DNA of 30,444 nt, taken from an uncultured Thermoanaerobacterales bacterium (GTDB lineage: Bacteria; Bacillota; Clostridia; Christensenellales; UBA1242). Below are positions 8,617-17,449 of this stretch, piece by piece. The translations under genes were made by a program, and so were the position numbers. The stretch is from the NCBI GenBank assembly GCA_949840475.1, contig CATKXA010000003.1, positions 1-30,444 on the forward strand, given 5' to 3'. Position 1 is the first letter of the stretch. Every line of letters starts with the position of its first letter. The notes under the pieces are model-generated. The model saw nothing but the letters and a program-made list of their open reading frames with translations. It was not told the DNA's origin and searched no databases.

Positions 8617-10355
8617 TGTGCGGAATTGCTTGCGTCGCAGGTGACAGCAATAGTGCCAAATATTGTTATGAGGCACTGAGTCAGCTAGAATATAGAGGCT
8701 ACGATTCTGCTGGTATTGCTGGTATTATAGAAAGAGAGATAGAAATTTTTAAAAAAGAGGGGCGAGTTAAAAATATTCAGAGTTTTGCTGACGAATTCAA
8801 AGCAGAGCTAGTAATATCTCACACTAGGTGGGCTACTCATGGCAAACCGAGTGACATCAATTCGCACCCGCATTTGTCAAATGATAAAAAGATAGCAATA
8901 GTCCACAACGGCATCATAGAAAACTATAAAGACATTAAAAAACATTGCCAAAGCCAAGGCGTAGTTTTTGCTTCAGATACAGACAGCGAATGTATCAGTC
9001 AGCTTATAAGCATTGAGCAAGGTAACATTTTAGAAAAAGTTAAAGCTGCTACAAGCATGCTCAAAGGGAGTTATGCTCTTGGGATATTAAGTCTAGAGGA
9101 CAATGCAATCGTTGCATGTGCAAAAGAAAGCCCTCTATATATTGCTAAAACTACAAACGGAAATATGGTGGCAAGTGATGTCATTTGTTTTAATGGGATA
9201 GCTTCTGAATATTATGCAGTAAAGCAAAATGAATATGTACTCATAACAAAAGATGAAATAATAGTATACACAAAAGATTTTGAAAAAAAGAAAGTACAAT
9301 ATCTTAGTTTAGATAGTTTAAACATAAATGTAGACTTGGCTGGAAACAAGTACTATATGCTAAAGGAAATTAAAGAAATACCAAAGGTCATCAATAAAAT
9401 TGCTAGTACTACAGAGCAAATAAATTCAAAGGTTTTGAAATTATTTGAGGGTAAAAAAACAATCAAGATTATTGGCTGTGGTACTGCTTATCACGCGTCA
9501 ATGTATGGTGCAAAAGTTTTACAAGACGCATTAAGAGTGCCTTGTGATGCGTGTGTCGCGAGTGAATTTATTTATGCAAATAATATCATTGATAGCAAGA
9601 CGCTTTGCATTTTTGTAAGCCAAAGTGGAGAAACTGCGGACACATTATCTGCACAAAAACTTTGCAAACAAAGCGGTGCTAAAACTTTAGCGATTACTAA
9701 TGTTGAGTACAGTGCTCTTGCCAAAGTGTGTGACGAGTATCTATCAGTTTACGCTGGCAGAGAGATAGCTGTGGCGTCTACAAAAGCCTACATTGCACAG
9801 ATACTTATATTTTATCTTTTAGCAAAAAAACTAAAGGGCGAAAGCTTTGATTTAAAGCCGCTTGAAAAGTCTGCAAAACAAATGATAAAAATCGATGAAG
9901 AATTGGTTAATTATGTAACAAAAGAAAACAAGATATTTTATCTTGGCAGACAGCTGGATTATGTGTCGGCACTAGAGGCAGCACTAAAGCTCAAAGAAAT
10001 AACCTACAAAGGGGCAGAGGGCTATGCTGCGGGCGAACTGAAACATGGAACTATTGCTTTGATTGAAGACAATACCTTAGTTATAGTTTTTGCAACAGAT
10101 GAAGCAATAATAGACAAAACGCTAAGTGGTTTGCAAGAGGTTAAAGCAAGGGGAGCCAAAATTGTTTTAGTGAGCTATAAAAAGTACAAAACTAAAGATG
10201 CGGATTATTTTATTGAAGTGCCAAAGCTTGATAAAGAACTGAGCTGCATACTTTCTATTTTGCCGCTTCAGCTTTTGGCTTTTAAAGTTTGTATCAAGCT
10301 AAATCTTAATCCAGATAAGCCAAGAAACTTAGCAAAAAGTGTTACAGTTGAATAA
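8616..10355 (+). CDS. glmS: Glutamine--fructose-6-phosphate aminotransferase
   Basis: A 579-residue protein, slightly shorter than the 600-609 residues usual for GlmS. The N-terminal glutaminase domain starts 'MCGIACVAGD', whose Cys2 becomes the nucleophile after Met removal. Two SIS isomerase domains follow ('SQSGETADTLSA' in the first), ending in the conserved 'NLAKSVTVE'. It makes glucosamine-6-phosphate from fructose-6-phosphate and glutamine, the committed step to UDP-GlcNAc. A CGGAGG ribosome site lies inside the end of glmM. Because the start overlaps glmM there is no room for a glmS ribozyme directly upstream. Confidence 0.97.
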   Translation: MCGIACVAGDSNSAKYCYEALSQLEYRGYDSAGIAGIIEREIEIFKKEGRVKNIQSFADEFKAELVISHTRWATHGKPSDINSHPHLSNDKKIAIVHNGIIENYKDIKKHCQSQGVVFASDTDSECISQLISIEQGNILEKVKAATSMLKGSYALGILSLEDNAIVACAKESPLYIAKTTNGNMVASDVICFNGIASEYYAVKQNEYVLITKDEIIVYTKDFEKKKVQYLSLDSLNINVDLAGNKYYMLKEIKEIPKVINKIASTTEQINSKVLKLFEGKKTIKIIGCGTAYHASMYGAKVLQDALRVPCDACVASEFIYANNIIDSKTLCIFVSQSGETADTLSAQKLCKQSGAKTLAITNVEYSALAKVCDEYLSVYAGREIAVASTKAYIAQILIFYLLAKKLKGESFDLKPLEKSAKQMIKIDEELVNYVTKENKIFYLGRQLDYVSALEAALKLKEITYKGAEGYAAGELKHGTIALIEDNTLVIVFATDEAIIDKTLSGLQEVKARGAKIVLVSYKKYKTKDADYFIEVPKLDKELSCILSILPLQLLAFKVCIKLNLNPDKPRNLAKSVTVE

Positions 10356-10386
10356 AAAAAAGACCAACTTAACGTTGGTCTTTTTT
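10354..10386. terminator. Bidirectional terminator after glmS
   Basis: The stem GACCAAC/GTTGGTC (10362-10368/10374-10380) is flanked by an A-run and a T-run. It ends the glm operon and, from the other side, the convergent gene whose stop codon (10387-10385) touches it. Confidence 0.87.
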
Positions 10387-10846
10387 ATTCTTCTTCGCCT
10401 GGTTGATAATGAGTTTTTTGTTCAATGGTTACATCATCTGTGTTTTCATCTATGGCTGCAAGTTTATCTTTAAGTCCTAAAGTAGCTTCATAGCCTTTAG
10501 GTGTTAAAGCTTGCATTATTATTGGATCTAAACCGGCAGATGTTTTTACCAAAAGAACTCTTGGGTCAACTTCGTTTCTAATAAAATAATAGTAGCCTGA
10601 ATCGCCTTTTTTATATTTAAAAGAATCAAGTTTTTTTTGCATATTTGCGTCGTCAACTTGGATTTTTGGTTCACCGTCTACAATTCTAATAACCAAGTCT
10701 TGTTTTTTAGCTTCTTGCATAACTAGGTTTGCATAATTAATAAATTCTTGCTCAGTAATAGAAATAAAGTTCACATTACGTTGTAATTTACCCTTTAAAC
10801 GAAGTGCTATATATACTAATTGATCTCTATACATTGATACGTTCAT
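10385..10846 (-). CDS. Hypothetical protein, 153 aa
   Basis: I do not recognise this family. It is a soluble, mixed alpha/beta protein with no signal peptide or membrane helix and a very acidic tail ending in EEE. The centre is charged ('KKLDSFKYKKGDSGYYYF'), followed by 'LVKTSAGLDPIIMQALTPKG'. It lies downstream of mnmG, but a perfect consensus promoter and an AAGGAG ribosome site sit between them, so it is probably expressed strongly and independently as well as by read-through. It shares the terminator with glmS. Confidence 0.8.
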   Translation of the reverse strand: MNVSMYRDQLVYIALRLKGKLQRNVNFISITEQEFINYANLVMQEAKKQDLVIRIVDGEPKIQVDDANMQKKLDSFKYKKGDSGYYYFIRNEVDPRVLLVKTSAGLDPIIMQALTPKGYEATLGLKDKLAAIDENTDDVTIEQKTHYQPGEEE

Positions 10847-10870
10847 GGCATAGCTCCTTAAAGTTCTATT

Positions 10871-10899
10871 ATTATATAACAGCTTTTACAGTTTGTCAA
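10871..10899 (-). promoter_or_regulatory. Consensus promoter of the 153-aa hypothetical gene
   Basis: TTGACA (10899-10894), exactly 17 bp, TATAAT (10876-10871) on minus. It begins 3 nt after the mnmG stop codon. Both hexamers match the SigA consensus fully. Confidence 0.85.
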
Positions 10900-10901
10900 T
10901 A

Positions 10902-12743
10902 TCAAAGATTCATAATAAGTATAGTAATATCCGCAGGATTGACGCCGCTAATACGGCTCGCTTCGCCTACTGTTAATGGTTTAATCTCACTAAGTTTTTG
11001 CCTAGCTTCAAGTCTTAAGCCTTTCACACTATTATAGTCAAAATCTTTGTCTATCTTTTTTTCTTCTAGTTTCTTTTGACGCTCTATAAGTTGGGTCTGA
11101 CGAGATAAGTAGCCTTGGTATTTGATTTCTATTAATGCTTCGTTCACTTCGGCATTAGTGAAGTTCTTTAACATTTTAAGTTTACGCTTAATGTCAAGAG
11201 GTTGAACATTGCTTCTTTTAACAAGACTTTCAATGCTTGACCCCATTGGTGCAGGAGCCTCGTTTACACTTATTAAAAATTCATCTATAGTTTTAGAAGG
11301 GGCAATATGTTTTTTTGCTAGCTCTTTTATTTTATTAATATTCTTTTGTTTCTTCTTAAATGCGTCGTACCTTTGATTTGTTACAAGACCAACGTTGTAG
11401 CCAATTTCAGTAAGTCTTAAATCTGCATTATCTTGACGAAGATAAAGTCTATACTCTGCACGACTTGTCATCATTCGATAGGGCTCGATAGTGCCTTTAA
11501 CAACCAAATCGTCAATCAAAACGCCGATATATGAATTGTCACGCGTCAATATGAGCTGATCTTTATTTCTTAGCATCAAGCTTGCGTTTATGCCTGCAAC
11601 CAAGCCCTGAGCGGCTGCTTCTTCATAACCGCTTGTTCCATTAATTTGGCCAGCAGAGAATAGTCCTTTGATTTGTTTTGACTCTAAAGTTGCCAAAATG
11701 TTGAGCGGGTTTATGCAGTCATACTCGATGGCATAACCGTATTTTAATATCTTGACGTTTTCAAGCCCTTCAATGCTTCTTGTCATTTGCTCTTGAACGT
11801 CTTTTGGCATGCTTGTGCTCATGCCTTGCAAATAAATTTCGCTTGTTCTAGTGCTTTCTGGCTCCAAGAATATTTGATGACGGTCTTTGTCACTAAACCT
11901 AACGATTTTGGTTTCAATAGAAGGGCAGTACCTTGGTCCAACACCTACTATGACACCGCTGTACATGGGTGCTTTGTCTAGGTTGTCTAAAATAATCTGT
12001 TTAGTCCTCTCTGTTGTGTAGCCTAAATAACAAACATGCGTGTTTTTGTTTTGACGCTTTGTCATAAATGAAAACGTCTGAATGTTTGTGTCGCCCTTTT
12101 GCACTGTGAACTTAGAGTAGTCTATGCTGTTCTTTTCAAGGCGAGGTGGGGTGCCTGTTTTAAATCGTCTTACTTCATAACCAAGCTTTTCTAGGTTTTG
12201 GCTTAAACCTTTTGCATTGATAAAGCCCGCAGGTCCATTGTCGCTTATTTCTTCGCCAATTATTGTTCTAGAGTTCAAATATACGCCAGTTGTTAAAACC
12301 ACTGCTTTGCAAGCAATAGTTTTGTTTGATTTAAGCTTAACGCCGCAAACGGCGTTGCCTTCGGTTAAAACATCAACAACCTCGTCGTAAATAAGTGTTA
12401 AGTTTTCTTGACTTTTTAAGGTTTCTAGCATGCTGTCATGATAAGCGTGTTTGTCGACCTGAGCTCTTAGAGAGTGAACAGCAGGTCCTTTTCCAAGGTT
12501 GAGCATCCTCAGCTGGATAGTTGTTTTGTCGGCAGTTATGCCCATTTGTCCGCCAAGAGCGTCAATTTCGCAAACCAAATGACCCTTAGCTGTGCCTCCA
12601 ATACTTGGATTGCATGCCAAAAAAGCCACTCCACGTTCTTCAAGAGTGATAAGTGCTGTTTTTTGATTTGTTCTTGCTAGTGCTAACGCTGCTTCACAGC
12701 CAGCGTGACCAGCTCCAACAACTACTGCATCAAATTTATCCAT
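10902..12743 (-). CDS. mnmG: tRNA uridine-5-carboxymethylaminomethyl modification enzyme MnmG (GidA)
   Basis: A 613-residue FAD protein that works with MnmE to place the cmnm5 group on U34 of tRNAs. The N-terminal dinucleotide fold is 'VVGAGHAGCEAAL' (about 7-19). Next come 'NPSIGGTAKGHLVCEIDALGG' with the family's active-site context and 'GTPPRLEKNSIDYSKF'. The C-terminal 'EASRISGVNPADITIL' is the usual GidA ending. The gene follows the ATP-grasp gene with a 10-nt gap, in one run with mnmE. Confidence 0.97.
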   Translation of the reverse strand: MDKFDAVVVGAGHAGCEAALALARTNQKTALITLEERGVAFLACNPSIGGTAKGHLVCEIDALGGQMGITADKTTIQLRMLNLGKGPAVHSLRAQVDKHAYHDSMLETLKSQENLTLIYDEVVDVLTEGNAVCGVKLKSNKTIACKAVVLTTGVYLNSRTIIGEEISDNGPAGFINAKGLSQNLEKLGYEVRRFKTGTPPRLEKNSIDYSKFTVQKGDTNIQTFSFMTKRQNKNTHVCYLGYTTERTKQIILDNLDKAPMYSGVIVGVGPRYCPSIETKIVRFSDKDRHQIFLEPESTRTSEIYLQGMSTSMPKDVQEQMTRSIEGLENVKILKYGYAIEYDCINPLNILATLESKQIKGLFSAGQINGTSGYEEAAAQGLVAGINASLMLRNKDQLILTRDNSYIGVLIDDLVVKGTIEPYRMMTSRAEYRLYLRQDNADLRLTEIGYNVGLVTNQRYDAFKKKQKNINKIKELAKKHIAPSKTIDEFLISVNEAPAPMGSSIESLVKRSNVQPLDIKRKLKMLKNFTNAEVNEALIEIKYQGYLSRQTQLIERQKKLEEKKIDKDFDYNSVKGLRLEARQKLSEIKPLTVGEASRISGVNPADITILIMNL

Positions 12744-12753
12744 TGTATTGTCC

Positions 12754-13677
12754 TTATTGTAAATTTGGCGATTTTTTATCTAATTCATTTTGGGCATTAA
12801 TGTCCATAATTGCTTGAACAACGTCATTGTCAACCTCAAGTCCGCTTGCACTAATTGCATTGCACTCAATAATATCAATCATGATGTTGTCGCCCATTTT
12901 TATTTCGCCTATATCTAAAACATAGTTTCTAGGGAAATCTTTATTTGCATTAGATTTAACAAATTCATTAGCAAACTCAACAACCCCCTTAGGGACTTTT
13001 GTTGAGTAATCCACATATGAACGGCTGAGAGATGCCACAATTCCATCGATTACAAAAGCTCTATATTCTTTGCAACTGCATTCATTCTCTTTATCAGCAA
13101 CATTGTCATAAGCTTCAGAAATGTAGACTTCGTCGTCATGATTTAATGAGTATATTCTTGGTTTGCTGTAAAAGAATTGTTGACCTTCAAGTTCAATATG
13201 TCCAAAGCTTTGAAAAATAACATGGACATTAGACTTTTCTACCGTCTTTAAAAATATAGTGTTAAATTCCTGCCTATATTTTTCACAATTTTTCATAAAG
13301 TCGCCAAAGGTTGTAATGATAGCTTTTCTGTGCTTTGGTTGAATATATTTTGCCCAACGAGCGACTTTTTGTCTATCTTTAATAGACATTAGATTGTTTG
13401 CACCATTATTATCCAAGGCTTCTAAAAGTTCTCTTTCGTGAGGTAAAATTGCCTTGGGTAATATAGTTTTGCCTTTTACGCTTATGGCTTTACCATCAAA
13501 ATAAAACTTTTTATCTTCACGATTAAATAATAGTAAAAGATTGTTTTTTATAGCCTTTTGCATTTGAGCGTAATCTGTTGTTTTAATCCAAACAGTATTC
13601 TCGTCATCGTCTACAACAATAGTGTAGTCAGTTTCAGATAGGGAGGGAACTGAGTAACATATATAATCTATTTTCAT
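12754..13677 (-). CDS. ATP-grasp protein (R2K-like), function unknown
   Basis: A 307-residue protein. The C-terminal half resembles R2K-clade ATP-grasp ligases: 'EYRAFVIDGIVASLSRSYVD' near 204, 'VPKGVVEFANEFV' near 228, 'NYVLDIGEI' near 251, and a metal-binding-type 'DIIECNAISASGLE' (Glu271, Asn273). These enzymes join a carboxylate to an amine using ATP, often on peptides or other biopolymers. The N-terminal half (1-150) is less distinct. The gene lies between mnmE (13-nt gap) and mnmG (10-nt gap) on the same strand, so it is co-expressed with tRNA U34 modification. A direct role in that pathway is only a guess; the family call is moderate. Confidence 0.7.
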   Translation of the reverse strand: MKIDYICYSVPSLSETDYTIVVDDDENTVWIKTTDYAQMQKAIKNNLLLLFNREDKKFYFDGKAISVKGKTILPKAILPHERELLEALDNNGANNLMSIKDRQKVARWAKYIQPKHRKAIITTFGDFMKNCEKYRQEFNTIFLKTVEKSNVHVIFQSFGHIELEGQQFFYSKPRIYSLNHDDEVYISEAYDNVADKENECSCKEYRAFVIDGIVASLSRSYVDYSTKVPKGVVEFANEFVKSNANKDFPRNYVLDIGEIKMGDNIMIDIIECNAISASGLEVDNDVVQAIMDINAQNELDKKSPNLQ

Positions 13678-13690
13678 ATTTACTTCCTTG

Positions 13691-15037
13691 TTATTTGCCT
13701 AGGCAGAACTTACTGAAGATTGCATCAATAACTTTTTCGTTTGAGGTGTTGCCAGTAAGGTCGCCAAGGGCATTGTAGGCTAAATTTATATCAATGGTAG
13801 CTAGGTCAAGAGTGTATGAATCAAGAGCATCAATAGCACTATTTATGTGTGCAAGTGCCTCGGATAACAGGTCGATATGTCTTTGGTTTGCAACTACTAA
13901 GCTATTTGATGCTTGGTTATGCTTTTTGAAAAATGAATATATTTTATCGACTAGAAGCTCAATATTGATTTTTTCTTTTGCTGAGATACGGATTGTGTTG
14001 TCAGTTATATCGTAATTACCAGTTTTGTCTGACTTGTTAATTATAGTGAGGTATGTTTTGTTTTTTAATAAATCTGCAACCTCTTGGTCCTCAGCTTCTG
14101 TTTGTTCGCTATCTTTAACAAACAACACTAAGTCTGCAGAGTTAATGATATTCTTTGCTTTGTCTACTCCAAGCTTTTCAACAGCGTCGCTTGTTTCGTG
14201 AATGCCTGCGGTGTCAAAAAAGTTAAATCTTAAGCCTTTATAAGTAATTGAGCCTTCAATAATATCTCTTGTTGTGCCAGCAATGTCTGTAACGATTGCT
14301 TTTTCGTCTTGAAGCATGGCGTTAAGTAAACTGCTTTTACCAACATTAGGTTTTCCTAATATTGCAACTGACACACCTTCTTTTATTATTTTGCCTGCAC
14401 TGGCAGTGTCGAGTGCTGCCTTGATTTGGTTTGATATTTCTACAAGTCTTGCTTTTGCATTGGATTTAGTTATGTATTCGATTGTTTCTTCAGGATAGTC
14501 AAAAGAAACCTCAATTTCAGATAAAATGTCTACAAGCTCATCAAGGACTTTAAAGGCGAGCTTGCTTAGCTTTCCGCTGAGCAAATTGTATCCAGCACGA
14601 ATTTCTGCTTCGCTTTGTGCATTTATCATATCCATCATGCCTTCGGCGTCAGAAAGTGCCATTTTGCCGTTTAAAAACGCACGTCTTGTAAATTCTCCAG
14701 GGCTTGCAAGCTTTGCTCCTTGTTTGACAAGTTCTGCAAGTATTCCTTTTGTTATAACAACACCGCCGTGACATTGGAACTCTACCATGTCTTCGCCAGT
14801 AAAGCTATTTGGTGCTTTAAATACTGCGCAAAGAGCTTGCTCGCTGAACTCAGAAGCAGTAAAAGTGCCAAGCATGAGCATTCTAGGTGTAAACGCAGAA
14901 GGAAGCATACCTTTTTTTGTCTTAAAAACATTGCTTGCGATTGAGATTGCGTTTTCGCCAGACATTCTAACAATAGAAATAGCCCCACTAGACAGTGGAG
15001 TAGAAATTGCTACGATTGTTTGTTTTGTATTGTTCAT
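13691..15037 (-). CDS. mnmE: tRNA modification GTPase MnmE (TrmE)
   Basis: A 448-residue GTPase. It has an N-terminal formyl-THF-binding domain ('TIVAISTPLSSGAISIVRMS'), then a helical domain holding a G domain with P-loop 'GKPNVGKSS', 'DIAGTTRD', 'DTAGIHE' and 'NKSD'. The C-terminal 'FCLGK' carries the conserved Cys. It pairs with MnmG to modify U34. The frame extends 12 codons further upstream (to 15073), but the -10 element overlaps those codons and there is no ribosome site, so I take the ATG at 15037. That start aligns with the family N-terminus and lies 7 nt after the -10, implying a leaderless mRNA. Confidence 0.95.
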   Translation of the reverse strand: MNNTKQTIVAISTPLSSGAISIVRMSGENAISIASNVFKTKKGMLPSAFTPRMLMLGTFTASEFSEQALCAVFKAPNSFTGEDMVEFQCHGGVVITKGILAELVKQGAKLASPGEFTRRAFLNGKMALSDAEGMMDMINAQSEAEIRAGYNLLSGKLSKLAFKVLDELVDILSEIEVSFDYPEETIEYITKSNAKARLVEISNQIKAALDTASAGKIIKEGVSVAILGKPNVGKSSLLNAMLQDEKAIVTDIAGTTRDIIEGSITYKGLRFNFFDTAGIHETSDAVEKLGVDKAKNIINSADLVLFVKDSEQTEAEDQEVADLLKNKTYLTIINKSDKTGNYDITDNTIRISAKEKINIELLVDKIYSFFKKHNQASNSLVVANQRHIDLLSEALAHINSAIDALDSYTLDLATIDINLAYNALGDLTGNTSNEKVIDAIFSKFCLGK

Positions 15038-15044
15038 AACTTGC

Positions 15045-15073
15045 ATTATAATATATCTTTTTTTAAAATACAA
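15045..15073 (-). promoter_or_regulatory. Promoter of mnmE (leaderless)
   Basis: On minus, TTGTAT (15073-15068), 17 bp, TATAAT (15050-15045). Only 7 nt separate the -10 from the chosen ATG (15037), so transcription should begin at or 1 nt before the start codon. No Shine-Dalgarno sequence is present. Confidence 0.65.
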
Positions 15074-15090
15074 TATATTTTTTATCTAAA

Positions 15091-15121
15091 ATAAAAACCC
15101 CTAAGTTTTTTAACCTAGGGG
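15091..15121 (-). terminator. Terminator of the rpmH-jag operon
   Basis: The stem CCCCTAGGTT/AACTTAGGGG (one mismatch) has an AAAA loop and is followed on minus by TTTTTATTTT. It lies just after the jag stop and before the mnmE promoter. Confidence 0.8.
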
Positions 15122-15128
15122 ACTAATA

Positions 15129-15791
15129 TTAATCTATGTCTGTGCGGCTTTGTTTTGAATTGTTTTTTGAGCTTTCTGCTTTGCTTTTAAGTTTAACTAC
15201 AATGTATCTGTTAGGTTCTTTGCCTTGGCTTTCAGTAGTTACTTTGTTATGCTCTGAAAGAGCCGCGTGGATAATTCTTCTCTCGTTTGCATTCATTGCT
15301 TCGAGTCTGATATCACTATTTTCGCGAACAGCTTTTGCTGCTGTGCGTTCTGCAAGAAGGACTAGTGCATTTTCACGCTTTGAGCGATAGTTATTGCTAT
15401 CTAGCTCAATTTTCTTGTTGTTTTCACGAGTTTTATCTTTATTACAAATAGTATTGATTAAGTATTGAAAAGCATCAAGGCTTTCGCCGTGTCTTCCAAT
15501 TAAAACGGCTGCATCTTTGCCAAGAATATCTACAACGAACTTGTCTTCTTGTTCTTCGACGGTTGTGTCTACATTAAGGTTACATTTTTCAAGTAGCTCA
15601 TCAATGAAAGCTTTTATTTGTTGTTCGCTTTCGCTGCTGTCATTAAGCGACAACTTAACGCGTGCTTTATTAAACAGTCCAGCCTCTTCGATGATAGTGA
15701 TTTTAACTTGATCTCTTGTTGTGCCTAATTTATATAGTCCAAGTTCTATTGCTTGGTCTACAGTTTTTGCTTGTGTTTCTATACTCTTCAT
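15129..15791 (-). CDS. jag: Jag/KhpB (SpoIIIJ-associated) RNA-binding protein
   Basis: A 220-residue protein with the three usual parts: a Jag N-terminal domain (about 1-50, 'TVDQAIELGLYKLGTTRDQV'), a KH domain with the GxxG loop in 'LIGRHGESLDAFQYLI' (about 95-115), and an R3H domain ('MNANERRIIHAALSEH', about 165-205). It binds RNA with KhpA in Firmicutes and affects cell division and elongation. It follows yidC by 15 nt, the conserved order, has an AAGGGG ribosome site, and is last in the operon. The acidic/polar C-terminal tail is short and not conserved. Confidence 0.94.
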   Translation of the reverse strand: MKSIETQAKTVDQAIELGLYKLGTTRDQVKITIIEEAGLFNKARVKLSLNDSSESEQQIKAFIDELLEKCNLNVDTTVEEQEDKFVVDILGKDAAVLIGRHGESLDAFQYLINTICNKDKTRENNKKIELDSNNYRSKRENALVLLAERTAAKAVRENSDIRLEAMNANERRIIHAALSEHNKVTTESQGKEPNRYIVVKLKSKAESSKNNSKQSRTDID

Positions 15792-15806
15792 AATTTTATC
15801 CCCTTA

Positions 15807-17186
15807 CTATTTTTTGTTTTTCTTCATAGAACGAATAGTTTCTTTTTCTAAGTAGCTATAAACTTCTTCTTGTTTTTTCTTGTAACAAGCATCTACGATT
15901 AGACTTGTTAGAGTTGAAATTAAAATAGAAATTATTGAGCTTATAACAATATATATACCGAATGCTGATGACGAAGTTAGAACGAAAATTACCATTAGTG
16001 CTGGAAGTAATATCTTCATGAATTTCATAGCACCATTCGCTGGGTTGGCTTGGTCAACGTAATTGCTGATATTTTTGTTCTTTGGCTTAGAAAGTCTTTC
16101 AGTTATCCATTGAGATAAGAAAGAAGTTACGCCTGCAAGCACTGCTAAAATGAAGAAACCATTCCATCTATTAACTTCAGTATGTACAGAGTTTGTAACA
16201 ACGTTATATAAGTCAACATTGATGTTCTTCACATAGTGTTGATACTCGTTATTCTTTGCACTGTTTGCCATATTTAAAAGGTCATTATATGAAGGCAATG
16301 GGCTTTTATAATTGTCTGCCACCCAGATGTTGGTAATCCATAGCCAGCTGTCTTTAACATCTTTCCACTTTTCGTTAGCGGCTTTGCTAGCAGCAGCTGA
16401 GGCTAAGTTTCCAGACTCACTGAGTAGGGAGGCAATGTTTTTATTGTTTTTAGTGTCTGCTTCGTCATACACAACATAAGTATTTTTTACAAAGGCTTGT
16501 TGTTCTTCAGTGAGTTTGCCTGTAAGGTTGTAAAAATTATCAAAGATGCCGTTTGTATGGGTTACCTGTTCATCGTCGCCTGTTTGGTCTTGGCCTTCAA
16601 ACATTGCTTTAAAATTATCATACCCGCCAGGTTGAGTTGTTACTGAAGAGGTTTCTACATTATATACAAAAACATTTTCATACTCGTTGAACTTTGATAT
16701 AAAGTCTTGTTTTACATTATCAATATTTTGAGTATAAGCAGTTGTGTATGCAGCTTCAAGCTCAGTATATTGATTGATTGCTTTATAGGCAGAAACTGTT
16801 CTAAGTGATGCGAAGATAGTGAAGAATACTACCATTGTTACTGCAAGATTTATTACCATTACGATGCATGAACCAAACATGTTGTAGCCCTCTTTTTTGT
16901 AAAGAGCGTTAGTTTGCATTTGAGCGGCAGTTCTATCATTGGCAAACTTTTTATTTATTCTTGCTATTTGTGGAGCAAGTTTTTGTTGCACGAGTGCTGT
17001 CTTTTTTGTTGAGAACTTAATAAGCAAGTCGAGTGGGGACAAACATACTTTAATTAGTAAGGTAAACAATATAATAACCCAACCATAGTTTACAATCCCG
17101 CTTTCAATCCAGTTTAAAATTATAGCCCATAGACCAGTTGGGGCACTCACATTAGCAACAGCGAGTAGGTTTATTACATTAGCCAT
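15807..17186 (-). CDS. yidC: Membrane protein insertase YidC/OxaA with large extracellular insertion
   Basis: A 459-residue insertase that places membrane proteins into the bilayer with or after Sec. The core matches YidC: helix 1 around 35-55, the cytoplasmic coiled 'KLAPQIARINKKFANDRTAA' hairpin, a helix at about 108-127, then 'WLWITNIWVADNYKSPLPSY' (about 281), and final helices at about 343-362 and 390-430. Gram-positive YidCs are usually near 260 residues; here about 145 extra residues (133-277) fall in the extracellular loop. There is no lipobox Cys. The conserved groove Arg is Lys46 ('FTLLIKVCLSPL'). The start overlaps yidD by 13 nt and has an AAGGAG site. Confidence 0.92.
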   Translation of the reverse strand: MANVINLLAVANVSAPTGLWAIILNWIESGIVNYGWVIILFTLLIKVCLSPLDLLIKFSTKKTALVQQKLAPQIARINKKFANDRTAAQMQTNALYKKEGYNMFGSCIVMVINLAVTMVVFFTIFASLRTVSAYKAINQYTELEAAYTTAYTQNIDNVKQDFISKFNEYENVFVYNVETSSVTTQPGGYDNFKAMFEGQDQTGDDEQVTHTNGIFDNFYNLTGKLTEEQQAFVKNTYVVYDEADTKNNKNIASLLSESGNLASAAASKAANEKWKDVKDSWLWITNIWVADNYKSPLPSYNDLLNMANSAKNNEYQHYVKNINVDLYNVVTNSVHTEVNRWNGFFILAVLAGVTSFLSQWITERLSKPKNKNISNYVDQANPANGAMKFMKILLPALMVIFVLTSSSAFGIYIVISSIISILISTLTSLIVDACYKKKQEEVYSYLEKETIRSMKKNKK

Positions 17187-17449
17187 TTATAATCTCCTTT
17201 TGGGTTGGTTTTAACAACGTCTAGTCCACCTTTTGTTAAAGGGTTGCATCTAAATACTCTTTTTGTGCTATAAATTAATCCTTTAAAAAATCCCCATTCT
17301 TTAAAGCATACAAGAGCATAAGTGCTACAAGTAGGTGTAAATCTGCAAGTATGGGGAATAAGAGGGGATATGCAAATTTTAAATAAATATACTAGACCTT
17401 GGAAAAAGTACTTTGGAATACTTATAATAAATATTAATACTTTTTTCAT
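17174..17449 (-). CDS. yidD: Membrane protein insertion efficiency factor YidD
   Basis: A 91-residue protein with the YidD signature. It has an amphipathic N-terminus ('YLFKICISPLIPHTCRFTPT'), then 'CSTYALVCFKEWGFFKGLIY' and 'RVFRCNPLTKGGLDVV'. It assists YidC at the inner membrane. It overlaps rnpA by 4 nt (ATGA) and yidC by 13 nt, which is typical translational coupling in this operon. Confidence 0.96.
   Translation of the reverse strand: MKKVLIFIISIPKYFFQGLVYLFKICISPLIPHTCRFTPTCSTYALVCFKEWGFFKGLIYSTKRVFRCNPLTKGGLDVVKTNPKGDYKWLM

Noticed and set aside
15038..15073. Twelve-residue upstream extension of mnmE
   Set aside because: It overlaps the -35/-10 elements and has no ribosome site; MnmE proteins normally begin a few residues before TIVAIST.
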